A DNA stretch of 64,000 nt from Burkholderiales bacterium UBA1834 (lineage in GTDB: Bacteria > Pseudomonadota > Gammaproteobacteria > Burkholderiales > Burkholderiaceae_C). Below are positions 47,729 to 55,743 of this stretch, piece after piece (positions within the stretch are counted from its first letter, which is position 1; each line of letters starts with the position of its first letter). Made by a program: the position numbers and the translations under genes. The stretch spans positions 61,288 to 125,287 of the forward strand of contig DDJC01000091.1 in the NCBI GenBank assembly GCA_002339015.1, written 5' to 3'. The notes under the pieces were generated by a model. It made no database searches, was not told the origin of the DNA, and saw only the letters and a program-made list of their open reading frames with translations.

Positions 47729-48891
47729 TCGCCGGCTTGCGTGAAGGCGTGGACGCAGCCCTGCGACAGCGCCGCACGGCGATGGCCTGCGTGTGCTTCT
47801 CCTTGCTGACGGTGCCCATCCTGCTGCTGCTGGCCGGCCTGCAGGGCTGGGCGCTGACCCACGACGAGGTGCTGTTGTATTACCGCCCGGAACGCCTGGC
47901 GGCCGTGCAGTGGGGTGTGGGCCTGCTGGCGCTGTGGCAGGGGCTGGTGGCCCTGCTGGCCTGGCAGCGGCGAGAGTGGCTGCCGGAGCATGCACCTCGC
48001 TGGGCCGCCGCGGCCCTGGGGCCCGTGCTGATGGGCTGGTGCGCGCTGGCGCTGCTCTATGGCCTGCAGGACACGCCCATGGGCATGCTGCTGATCGAGA
48101 TCCTGGTGTTCGCGCGGGCCTTCTTCCTGCTGCGCGACATCACGCCCTGGCTGGCGGCGGGCGCGGTGCTCCTCGTGGGCCATGAACTGCTGCAAGGTCT
48201 GGGGGTGGTCAGCTATGCGCCCCTGCTGTCGCAGCCCATGTTCGCCGGTGGCGAGTTGTCCGACTGGTGGACCTGGTGGTTGCGCATCATGTTCAACGCC
48301 TCGGTGCTGCCGTTTGCCGCGGCGCTGTTCTACCTGTTCAGCAGCCTGGCCCGCCACCGCGCCGAGCTGGAGACCCTGGCACGCACCGATGTGCTGACCG
48401 GCCTGGCCAACCGGCGCGAATTCATGGCCCGCCTGGCCGAGGAGGCCCAGCGGCAGCAGCGCGGCGAGCGACCACTGACGGTGGTGATGCTGGACGTGGA
48501 CCACTTCAAGCAGGTCAATGACACGCACGGCCATGCCGCGGGTGACCAAGTGCTGAGCAGCCTGGGCCGGCTGCTGCAAGGCAGTGTCCGGCAGGAGGTG
48601 GACCTGGCTGCGCGCCTGGGTGGTGAAGAGTTTGCACTGCTGCTGCCCGAGACCGATACCGAAGGGGCCCAGTGCGTGGCCCGCAAGATCGTCGAGGCGC
48701 TGCGCGGCATGCCCATCCACCATGGCGCCCAATTGCTGCCCGTGACCATCAGCGCTGGGGTGGCGCCGGTGCAGGGTGGTGATGGCGAGCGTGCCTTGCG
48801 CCTGGCCGACGACAGTCTGTACGAGGCCAAGCGTCAGGGCCGTGATCGCGTGGTGATGGCGATGGCGCCGCACGCCGACGCGATGCACTGA
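47725..48891 (+). CDS. Membrane-bound diguanylate cyclase 2
   Basis: 388 residues. The GTG start overlaps the first cyclase's stop; no better start lies nearby. It is a paralogue of the preceding gene: about six membrane helices (to about 205), then a GGDEF domain with DVLTGLANRREFMARL, DVDHFKQVNDTHGHAAGDQV and LGGEEFALLLPE. The RxxD site is QEVD, again missing the Arg. A tandem duplication with a diverged sensor part. Confidence 0.92.
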   Translation: MIAGLREGVDAALRQRRTAMACVCFSLLTVPILLLLAGLQGWALTHDEVLLYYRPERLAAVQWGVGLLALWQGLVALLAWQRREWLPEHAPRWAAAALGPVLMGWCALALLYGLQDTPMGMLLIEILVFARAFFLLRDITPWLAAGAVLLVGHELLQGLGVVSYAPLLSQPMFAGGELSDWWTWWLRIMFNASVLPFAAALFYLFSSLARHRAELETLARTDVLTGLANRREFMARLAEEAQRQQRGERPLTVVMLDVDHFKQVNDTHGHAAGDQVLSSLGRLLQGSVRQEVDLAARLGGEEFALLLPETDTEGAQCVARKIVEALRGMPIHHGAQLLPVTISAGVAPVQGGDGERALRLADDSLYEAKRQGRDRVVMAMAPHADAMH

Positions 48892-49121
48892 AGGGCCCTG
48901 CCCTTTGGCGTGGTGCCGTGGCGCATCACCCCCCCCATGTTGAAGCGCGCCCCCTACCCCTAGGGATGGTTGGGCCAGGCACCCGCTGGGCACACTGGCC
49001 GTCCGCTTTGCCAAGGCCCGTGGGCCATGACAGGGCGCTACATCAACAAACACGGCCTGGTCGGTGATCCAACGTGCTCGCGCGTGGACCAGGCGCGCAT
49101 GACAGTACGGGGGGATCACCT
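48892..49121 (+). promoter_or_regulatory. Upstream region of the contractile injection operon with a palindromic TACCCCTAGGG motif
   Basis: 230 bp with no gene. At 48955-48966 it contains TACCCCTAGGGA, whose core CCCTAGGG is palindromic; TACCCCT fits the TACYYMT heptamer used by NarL/FixJ-type response regulators. A purine-rich GGGGGGATC ribosome site ends at 49117. No clear -35/-10 pair is seen. Confidence 0.3.
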
Positions 49122-49742
49122 GTGGGTGGATACACCAGCATCGCGGCCGTCGGCAAGAGCATCGAGCGCCTGTTGGCGCGGTCTTTTGTCCAGTGCGAGC
49201 CCGTGCCGAACAAGACCACCAAGGCCGTGCTGATCCGCACCGAGGATCTCGCCGATGAGCTCTCCAAGGAAGCCATAGGTGACCCCGCTCTGAGCATCCT
49301 GCTCTACCGTGTCGACTTCAACAAGGCGATGCGCGCCACGTGGTCGGCCGTGGGCCATGGCGACGGGCGCGGCCACCTGGGACTGGACCTGCACTACCTG
49401 CTCACCCCCTGGGCCGAGAACGCCGAGTACCAGCAGATGATCATCGGCCGCACCCTGCAGACGCTGGAGCAGGTGCCCATGCTCAGCGGCCCCTTGCTCT
49501 ACACGCCTGCGTTGCCGAACACGCCCATGTACGCGGGCGAGCCCGTGATGGCCCCCACAGATTCGGTGCAGCTGGTGCTGGAGGAAATCTCCACCGAGGC
49601 GCTGATGCGCACCTTCGATTCGCTGCCCAGCGACTATCGCCTGTCCGTGCCCTACGTGGCGCGCGTGGTGCGCATCGATACGCGCGGCGAGACCCTGCAG
49701 CCGCCGGTGGTCGACGCCGACATCCGACTGCGGAGCGCCTGA
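49122..49742 (+). CDS. Pvc16/Afp16-like tube-cap protein (DUF4255)
   Basis: 206 residues from the GTG at 49122 that follows GGGGGGATC; the frame is open further upstream but similarity starts here (GGYTSIAAVGKSIERLL). The DUF4255/Pvc16_N pattern is clear: LSILLYRVDFNKAMR, LGLDLHYLLTPWAENAEYQQ, IIGRTLQTLEQVPML and LVLEEISTEALMRTFDSLP. In Afp/PVC particles the homologue caps the end of tube and sheath and sets length. First gene of the cluster; its stop overlaps the next start. Confidence 0.88.
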   Translation: MGGYTSIAAVGKSIERLLARSFVQCEPVPNKTTKAVLIRTEDLADELSKEAIGDPALSILLYRVDFNKAMRATWSAVGHGDGRGHLGLDLHYLLTPWAENAEYQQMIIGRTLQTLEQVPMLSGPLLYTPALPNTPMYAGEPVMAPTDSVQLVLEEISTEALMRTFDSLPSDYRLSVPYVARVVRIDTRGETLQPPVVDADIRLRSA

Positions 49743-50656
49743 TGGCCGAAGCCACTTTGCGTGACCTGCGACTGGACGAGACCGTGGAGGTGTCCCGCGT
49801 GGGCCATCGCCTGGCGCTGGGCGTGCAGTGGTTCGATGCGCTCACGCAGCTGCCCATCGAGGCGCCGGCCGGTGCCGCGTGGCTCAATGACCTGGAAGCC
49901 ATTGGCGCGCGTCCCATCGTGCAGCGCTTGGAGGCGCACAGCCAGGGGCGTCAGGCCATTCGCCATGCGGGCCGCTACCGCAAGCTGCTGGAGCATGCCG
50001 TGGCCGACGGTGACCCGTTGGGCCACGCCGTGCGGGCCTATGGCGCGCGTGATGCAAGGTCGGCGAGCTATGCCACGGGCCAGGATCCCCGCCGCTACGT
50101 GCCGCGCCGGGTGGCCCTCACGCCCGTGCTGACGGGTGGCGTGCCACCGGCCAGCATCGTCAACACCCGCACCGCGTGGCTGTGGCCTGCCGCGGCCTAT
50201 CCGCTGCCCAGCCGCAGCACGGGTCTGCGTGGCCGCATCCGTCGCGAGGTGTCGCCTGGCGTCAATGCCGCCGTGCCCTGGGCGCGCGTGATCGTCACGC
50301 GTGCGGGCGCTGGCCCCGCGAACTTCAACACCGAAACGCAGATCGGCTGGGCCCATGGCGACGACCGCGGCGAGTTCCTGCTGGCGCTGGGCAACAGCGC
50401 CGTGTCGGGCGCCGCAGCGCTGCCGGCGGCGCTCAGCCTCAACGTGTGGGTGTTCCTGCCGCCCGCGCTGCCCGCCTTCGATGCGACCGACCCGCTGGCC
50501 AGCCTTCCGCTGGAGAACGCCGGCACCGATGCGCTCAACGATGTCCTCAAGGGGGTGGCCGTGCCGCCCGCGTATGTGCCGCAAGCGGTGCGCAGCCTCA
50601 GCCTGACCCTGGGCGAGGTGCGCGCCATGAGCGATGCCGATCTGCTGTTCGTGTAA
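49742..50656 (+). CDS. Cluster protein with carboxypeptidase-regulatory-like beta-sandwich domains
   Basis: 304 residues, TGATG-coupled to the cap gene. The N-terminal part (LGVQWFDALTQLPIEAPAG ... ARPIVQRLEAH) and the middle (PGVNAAVPWARVIVTR, GWAHGDDRGEFLLALG) each look like a CarboxypepD_reg-type beta-sandwich, of the sort often found in accessory proteins of contractile systems. No signal peptide. Function not known; perhaps a structural decoration or cap partner. Confidence 0.65.
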   Translation: MAEATLRDLRLDETVEVSRVGHRLALGVQWFDALTQLPIEAPAGAAWLNDLEAIGARPIVQRLEAHSQGRQAIRHAGRYRKLLEHAVADGDPLGHAVRAYGARDARSASYATGQDPRRYVPRRVALTPVLTGGVPPASIVNTRTAWLWPAAAYPLPSRSTGLRGRIRREVSPGVNAAVPWARVIVTRAGAGPANFNTETQIGWAHGDDRGEFLLALGNSAVSGAAALPAALSLNVWVFLPPALPAFDATDPLASLPLENAGTDALNDVLKGVAVPPAYVPQAVRSLSLTLGEVRAMSDADLLFV

Positions 50657-50686
50657 TTCACCCGTGTTCAACCGGAGGGGAAGACC

Positions 50687-52600
50687 ATGCCCGAGTACCT
50701 AGCACCAGGCGTCTATGTCGAGGAGGTGAGCTTTCGCGCCAAATCGATCGAAGGCGTGCCCACCAGCACCACCGGCTACGCGGGTGTGACGCGCTACGGG
50801 CCTGTGCCCTACACCGTGGGCAGCGTGGTCGCCACGGCCACCGAGCCACGCCTGATCACCTCCTTCACGGAGTTCGAGCGCGTCTATGGCAGCCTGCAGC
50901 CGCTGGAACTGCTCTCTGACCCGGGCCGCGTGGCCTACGTGGCCCATGCGGCGCGCGCCTTCTTCAACAACGGGGGCAAGCGCCTGTACGTGTCGCGCGT
51001 GTTCCAGACACGGGTCGTCGACCTTGTCACTGGCGAGCGCGAATCGGTGGACAGCTACATCGCCAAGCTCACCGTGCCCACCTCCACCGGTGCGGCGCAA
51101 TGGCGTGCGCGCTGGCCTGGCGCCGACGGCAACGTGCTGGTCGACACCCAGGTGGTGCGCAGCAAGAACATGGCCTTCAAGTACCCCGTGGTCAGCGGCG
51201 ACATCCTGGCGCGCCATACCTGGGGCGTGCAGGTCAAGAACGTGCGCGCGGGCGCCGTGATCGAGCTGACCGTGCCCTCGGCCGAAGTGCCGCCGCAAAA
51301 GCCGTTGCAGGGCAACGACGCGCTGGTGCCGACACGCCTGTACGTGGTCAAGGTCGACGCCGATGGCAAGCAGACGTTCGTCAACAGCGCCGGTGTCGAG
51401 GGCCCGCTGGCCGACGAGGTCGGTGTGCAAGCCGCCCTGGTCGAGCTGAAGGTGACGGTCTACGGCGCCGACAACCGCGTGGATGCCGTCAACGAACTGG
51501 CCATGCACCCCGATCAGCGCCGCTACATCGGCAAGGTGCTCGAACTCAACGACCCCGAGGACGAGAACGCACTGGTCTGGCTGCAATGGGCCCCCGGTGC
51601 CGACGAATGGGCCGCTGCCAGCCTGGCCGTGGGCTTGCAGGCCGCCGACAAGCGCCTCACGGGCGGCAAGGACGGCGAACTGCCCGGCCCGGATGATCTG
51701 CTGGGCCAGGAGGCCGATCCCGACGTGGTCACCAACAAGGCCACCGGCCTGGAGGCACTGGGCGAGATCGACGACATCGCCATCGTGGCCCTGCCCGATG
51801 CCGGCGCCCTGCTCGACGACGATTCGATCAAGGCCGCGGCCGATGCGCTGATCGGCCATGCCGAGAAGTACCGCTACCGCATCGCCGTGGTCGATGGCAA
51901 GGTCAACAGCTCGCTGACCGAGATCCGCGAGTTCCGCGGCCAGTTCGACAGCAAGTACGCGGCCCTCTACCACCCCTGGATCGAGATCCTCGATCCGCTG
52001 TTTCCGCCCGTGCCCGGCGTGCCGCCACGCAAGCTGCTGCTGCCGCCCTCGGGCTTCGTCGCCGGCATCTACGCGCGCAACGACATCGAGCGCGGCGTGC
52101 ACAAGGCACCAGCCAACGAGATCGTGCGCGGTCTGACCAAGTTCGAGATCAACATCAACAAGTCGCGCCAGGACGTGCTCAACCCCGAGGGGGTGAACTG
52201 CCTGCGCTTCTTCGAGGGCCGCGGCAACCGCGTGTGGGGTGCGCGCACGATGAGCTCGGACCCCGAGTGGAAATACGTCAACGTGAGGCGGCTCTTCATC
52301 TACCTGGAGCATTCCATCGAGAAGGCCACGCAGTGGGCCGTGTTCGAGCCCAACAACGAGCGGCTGTGGACCAACCTGCGCCGCACGGTGGAGGACTTTC
52401 TATACGTGCTGTGGCGCGACGGCGCCCTGATCGGCGCCAAGCCCGAAGAGGCCTTCTTCGTGCGCTGCGACCGCAGCACCATGACCCAGAACGACCTGGA
52501 CAACGGCCGGATGATCTGCCTGGTGGGCGTGGCCCCGAGCCGGCCGGCCGAGTTCGTGATCTTCCGTGTCGGCCAGTGGACGGCCGACGCCAAGTCCTGA
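50687..52600 (+). CDS. Contractile tail sheath protein 1
   Basis: 637 residues with a strong ribosome site (GGAGGGGAAG). N-terminal MPEYLAPGVYVEEVSF is the sheath family start. FFNNGGKRLYVSRVF, the C-terminal half with FVAGIYARNDIERGVHKAPA, EGVNCLRFFEGRGNRVWGAR, YVNVRRLFIYLEHSIEKATQ and FEPNNERLWTNLRRTVEDFL are hallmark stretches. It forms the contractile outer cylinder. The middle (about 130-380) is a long insertion domain relative to a minimal sheath, likely exposed on the particle surface. Confidence 0.95.
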   Translation: MPEYLAPGVYVEEVSFRAKSIEGVPTSTTGYAGVTRYGPVPYTVGSVVATATEPRLITSFTEFERVYGSLQPLELLSDPGRVAYVAHAARAFFNNGGKRLYVSRVFQTRVVDLVTGERESVDSYIAKLTVPTSTGAAQWRARWPGADGNVLVDTQVVRSKNMAFKYPVVSGDILARHTWGVQVKNVRAGAVIELTVPSAEVPPQKPLQGNDALVPTRLYVVKVDADGKQTFVNSAGVEGPLADEVGVQAALVELKVTVYGADNRVDAVNELAMHPDQRRYIGKVLELNDPEDENALVWLQWAPGADEWAAASLAVGLQAADKRLTGGKDGELPGPDDLLGQEADPDVVTNKATGLEALGEIDDIAIVALPDAGALLDDDSIKAAADALIGHAEKYRYRIAVVDGKVNSSLTEIREFRGQFDSKYAALYHPWIEILDPLFPPVPGVPPRKLLLPPSGFVAGIYARNDIERGVHKAPANEIVRGLTKFEININKSRQDVLNPEGVNCLRFFEGRGNRVWGARTMSSDPEWKYVNVRRLFIYLEHSIEKATQWAVFEPNNERLWTNLRRTVEDFLYVLWRDGALIGAKPEEAFFVRCDRSTMTQNDLDNGRMICLVGVAPSRPAEFVIFRVGQWTADAKS

Positions 52601-52618
52601 GCATTGGAGCGCTGAACC

Positions 52619-53068
52619 ATGGCAACCCTACGCAACAACCCCTACGGCGCCTTCAACTTCCTGGTCTCGCTGGGCAGCGGCGACGAGACCAGCGTGATCG
52701 CGGGCTTCTCCGACGTCAGCGGCCTGGGCACCGAGATCAACTACTCCGAATACCGCAGCGGCAACGACCCGGTCAACACCGTACGCAAGGTGCCCAACAC
52801 CTTCAAGCAGGAGGACGTGACCTTGAAGCGCGGCCTGATCGGCTCGACCGACCTGTTCCAGTGGGTCAAGGCCGTGCGCGAAGGCGCCGATGGCCGCCGC
52901 TCGGTCACCATCACCGTGCTCGACGAAGCCCGCAACCCCGTGGCCGCCTTCAAGCTCACCAACGCGCAGCCCAAGAAGTGGGTCGGCCCCACGCTGGCAG
53001 CCAAGGGCGGCGGCGAGGTGGCGATGGAAGAGCTGCACCTCACGCACGAGGGCGTGGTCTATGAGTGA
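52619..53068 (+). CDS. Inner tube protein 1 (Afp1/Pvc1-like)
   Basis: 149 residues, the normal length for this family. It shares the family pattern PYGAFNFLVSLG, AGFSDVSGLGTEINYSEYR, TLKRGLIGSTDLFQWV, NAQPKKWVGPTLAAKGG and EVAMEELHLTHEGV. It polymerises as hexameric rings into the rigid tube driven through the target membrane when the sheath contracts. Confidence 0.95.
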   Translation: MATLRNNPYGAFNFLVSLGSGDETSVIAGFSDVSGLGTEINYSEYRSGNDPVNTVRKVPNTFKQEDVTLKRGLIGSTDLFQWVKAVREGADGRRSVTITVLDEARNPVAAFKLTNAQPKKWVGPTLAAKGGGEVAMEELHLTHEGVVYE

Positions 53069-53108
53069 TGCGGCGGTGACACGCGCACACCGTTGACACC
53101 AAACCAGC

Positions 53109-55154
53109 ATGCTCCAGTCCGCACGCACCCCCCTGGGCACCCCGGGCGCCTATGCGCTGCCCGAGGTGATCGAGCCGACGCTGAACCCTCAGCGGATGGA
53201 CGTGTGCGCCTTCGTGGGTGTGGCGCCGCGCGGCCCGGCGCATGTGCCCGTGGTGGACCAGCACTGGCCGCTGCGCTGGGACATGGTCGACGAGGACTCG
53301 GGCCGGCCCCTGCGCCGCAGCGTGGCCGTGCCGGTGCGCAGCTTCGACGATTACGTGCATGTGTTCGGCGGTTTCGAGGGGCCAGGGGCACTGCCGCAGG
53401 CGGTGGCCAGCTTCTTCGAGCAGGGCGGGCGCCAGGCCTGGGTGGTGCGCATCGTGCACGAGCGCGGCGCCGGGTTCGGCGATGGCTGCGCCACGGGCAC
53501 CTTGCAGGCTGCTTTCAGCCTGCCGCTGGGCTTTACCGCGCGCAACGAAGGCAGTTGGGGGCGGGGCTTGCAGCTGTCGTCTGGCTTCACGGCCACGGCC
53601 CTGAACTTCGACGCGTCGATGGTGCCTGCCCTGAAGCTGGTGCTGCCCTTCAACACCACCGTGCAGCCGGGCGCCTTGCTGCGGCTCACCGACGCGACGG
53701 GCAACGCCACGCTCAGCCATGTCGATGCCCTGCAGGCCGAGCGCGATGGCCTGAACCCCGCCACACGCTGGGCGGCCGTGTTGGCTGCACCGCCGGCCGC
53801 CATGCCCGTGCGCGTCGACCTGATCGAGGCCTGGCTGGAGATCGGCGACAGCGCCGGCCGCACCGAACACTTCGAGCACCTGGCCCTGTCGCCCGAGCAC
53901 CCTCAGGCGATGTCCACCCTGCTGTGCGAGCGCTCCACGCTGGTGTGGCCGCACAAGGACTGGGCTGGCTTGCGCCTGACACCAGCCGATGTGCGCGTGG
54001 AGTTGCTGCAAGGCATCGGCGGTCCTTTCAGCGGCGGTGACGATGCCTACGAAGACATCGAGCCTGCCGACTTCTTCGACGCCGCCTGGAGCCCTGCCGA
54101 CGACGTGCCCGGTGATGGCATCACGGCCCTGGCCCCGGTCGATGCGGTGGCCGTGGTCGGCACGGCCAGCGTCACGCAGCTGGTGGTGCCGGACCTGTAC
54201 GTGCCTGCGCAATGGGCCGATCCACCAGCGGTACCGCCGCAGGTACTGGGCTCGGCCGGCGCCGAGTTCGCGCCCTGCGTGGACACCGTGACGACGCCTG
54301 CCGTCCAGGCCGTGCCGCCCAATGCGCTCACCGGGCTGATCCTCGATCCACGTTTGCCCGGCGAGCTGGACGCCATCATCCGCCTGCAGCGCGACGTGGT
54401 GGCCTATTGCGAAGCCACGCAGGCCCAGATCGCACTGCTGGACGTGCCGCCCGGCCTGTCGCAAGGCCGCATCGAGCAATGGCGCGCGCGCTTCGACAGC
54501 TCCTGGGCCGCGGCGTACCACCCGTGGCTGGTGCCGGCACGCCGGCAGGACCAGCCGCTGTACGGGCAAGACTCGGCCACCGTGCGCATGCGTCCGCTGC
54601 CGCCCAGCGCCGTGGCCGCCGGCATCGTCGCGCGGCGTGAACTCGACAAGGGCATCCAGTACGGTCCGGCCAACGAGGTGGCCAGCCAGGTCATCCACGT
54701 GGCCGAGAGCCAGCCTGAAGGCCGTGCCGATGCGCTGCACCCGCTGGGCATCAACTGCTTCGTGCGCGGGCCGATGGGCATCGAGCTGGTGGCCGCGCGC
54801 ACCTTGTCGAGCGAGCGTGACTGGCGCCAGCTGAGCGTGCGCCGCCTGATCCTGATGCTGCGCCGCACCCTGTTGGTCGAGATGCAGTGGGCCGTGTTCG
54901 AGCCCAACGGCCCACGCCTGTGGAGCGACCTGCGGCACGCCATCGAAAGCCTGCTGCGCGCCCTGTTTCAGGCGGGCGCTTTCGCGGGCCGCACCGAGGC
55001 CGAGTCCTTCTTCGTGCGCGTGCTGACCGAGCCCTGGCGCCTGGACCGCGGCGAGTTGCTGGTCGAGATCGGTGTGGCCCCGGCTGAGCCGCTGGAGTTC
55101 ATCCTCGTGCGCCTGCGCCGCGAGGGCGACGGCACCCTCAACCTGGAAAGCTGA
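53109..55154 (+). CDS. Contractile tail sheath protein 2 (divergent)
   Basis: 681 residues. The ATG lacks a good ribosome site but the N-terminus LGTPGAYALPEVIEPTLNPQ and the conserved C-terminal half match the sheath family: VAAGIVARRELDKGIQYGPA, HPLGINCFVRGPMGIELVAA, LSVRRLILMLRRTLLVEMQW. The central region is unlike that of the first sheath. Several sheath paralogues are normal in Afp/PVC-type clusters, where minor ones may sit at the baseplate or cap end. Confidence 0.93.
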   Translation: MLQSARTPLGTPGAYALPEVIEPTLNPQRMDVCAFVGVAPRGPAHVPVVDQHWPLRWDMVDEDSGRPLRRSVAVPVRSFDDYVHVFGGFEGPGALPQAVASFFEQGGRQAWVVRIVHERGAGFGDGCATGTLQAAFSLPLGFTARNEGSWGRGLQLSSGFTATALNFDASMVPALKLVLPFNTTVQPGALLRLTDATGNATLSHVDALQAERDGLNPATRWAAVLAAPPAAMPVRVDLIEAWLEIGDSAGRTEHFEHLALSPEHPQAMSTLLCERSTLVWPHKDWAGLRLTPADVRVELLQGIGGPFSGGDDAYEDIEPADFFDAAWSPADDVPGDGITALAPVDAVAVVGTASVTQLVVPDLYVPAQWADPPAVPPQVLGSAGAEFAPCVDTVTTPAVQAVPPNALTGLILDPRLPGELDAIIRLQRDVVAYCEATQAQIALLDVPPGLSQGRIEQWRARFDSSWAAAYHPWLVPARRQDQPLYGQDSATVRMRPLPPSAVAAGIVARRELDKGIQYGPANEVASQVIHVAESQPEGRADALHPLGINCFVRGPMGIELVAARTLSSERDWRQLSVRRLILMLRRTLLVEMQWAVFEPNGPRLWSDLRHAIESLLRALFQAGAFAGRTEAESFFVRVLTEPWRLDRGELLVEIGVAPAEPLEFILVRLRREGDGTLNLES

Positions 55155-55163
55155 CCCAACGCC

Positions 55164-55730
55164 ATGGCCGACAACGCCCTGCTCACCGCCTTCCGCTTCG
55201 AAGTGCGCCTGCTGCAATCGCCGCAGGTGCAGGCTGGCAAGCAGATCATGCCCGGTGGCGGCAAGGGTCAGGCGCAGGAGGGCTACACCCCGCCCAGCGG
55301 CGGCAAGCTGCTGGCCCAGGGGGCCTTCCAGGACTGCTCCGGCCTGGAGATCGAGATGGACGTGCAGGAGTACCAGGAGGGCGGCCGCAACAACGGTGTG
55401 GTGCGCCGTGTGGGCCGCGCCAAGTTCGCGCCCCTGGTGCTCAAGCGGGGCATGTTCCACGCACGCGAGAGCGGTGCCACGGTGGATCCCGCCTTGTGGC
55501 ACTGGATGCAGCGCATCATCAATGGCGAGCGGCCCGTGCCGCGCTATGACGGCGTCATCCAGGTCATGAGCCCTGATGGCACCGTGCGCGCCACCTGGAT
55601 GTTCGACCGGGGCCTGCCCGCCAAGATCAAGGGCCCCGAGCTGAACGCCCGCAGCGGCGAGGTCGCCATCGAAGAGCTGACCATCGCCCACGAAGGGCTG
55701 CGCCTGCTGCCGATGGAGGCGCCGAAATGA
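55164..55730 (+). CDS. Inner tube protein 2 (Afp5/Pvc5-like)
   Basis: 188 residues. It is a tube-family protein with the patterns LLTAFRFEVRLL, GAFQDCSGLEIEMDVQEYQE, LVLKRGMFHARE, LPAKIKGPELNARSGEVAIE and ELTIAHEGLRLL. It carries a loop of about 25 residues rich in Gly/Gln (MPGGGKGQAQEG) not present in tube protein 1. Probably the tube-initiating ring between hub and main tube. It lies 9 bp after sheath 2. Confidence 0.92.
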   Translation: MADNALLTAFRFEVRLLQSPQVQAGKQIMPGGGKGQAQEGYTPPSGGKLLAQGAFQDCSGLEIEMDVQEYQEGGRNNGVVRRVGRAKFAPLVLKRGMFHARESGATVDPALWHWMQRIINGERPVPRYDGVIQVMSPDGTVRATWMFDRGLPAKIKGPELNARSGEVAIEELTIAHEGLRLLPMEAPK

Positions 55731-55743
55731 AGAGGGTTGCCCC

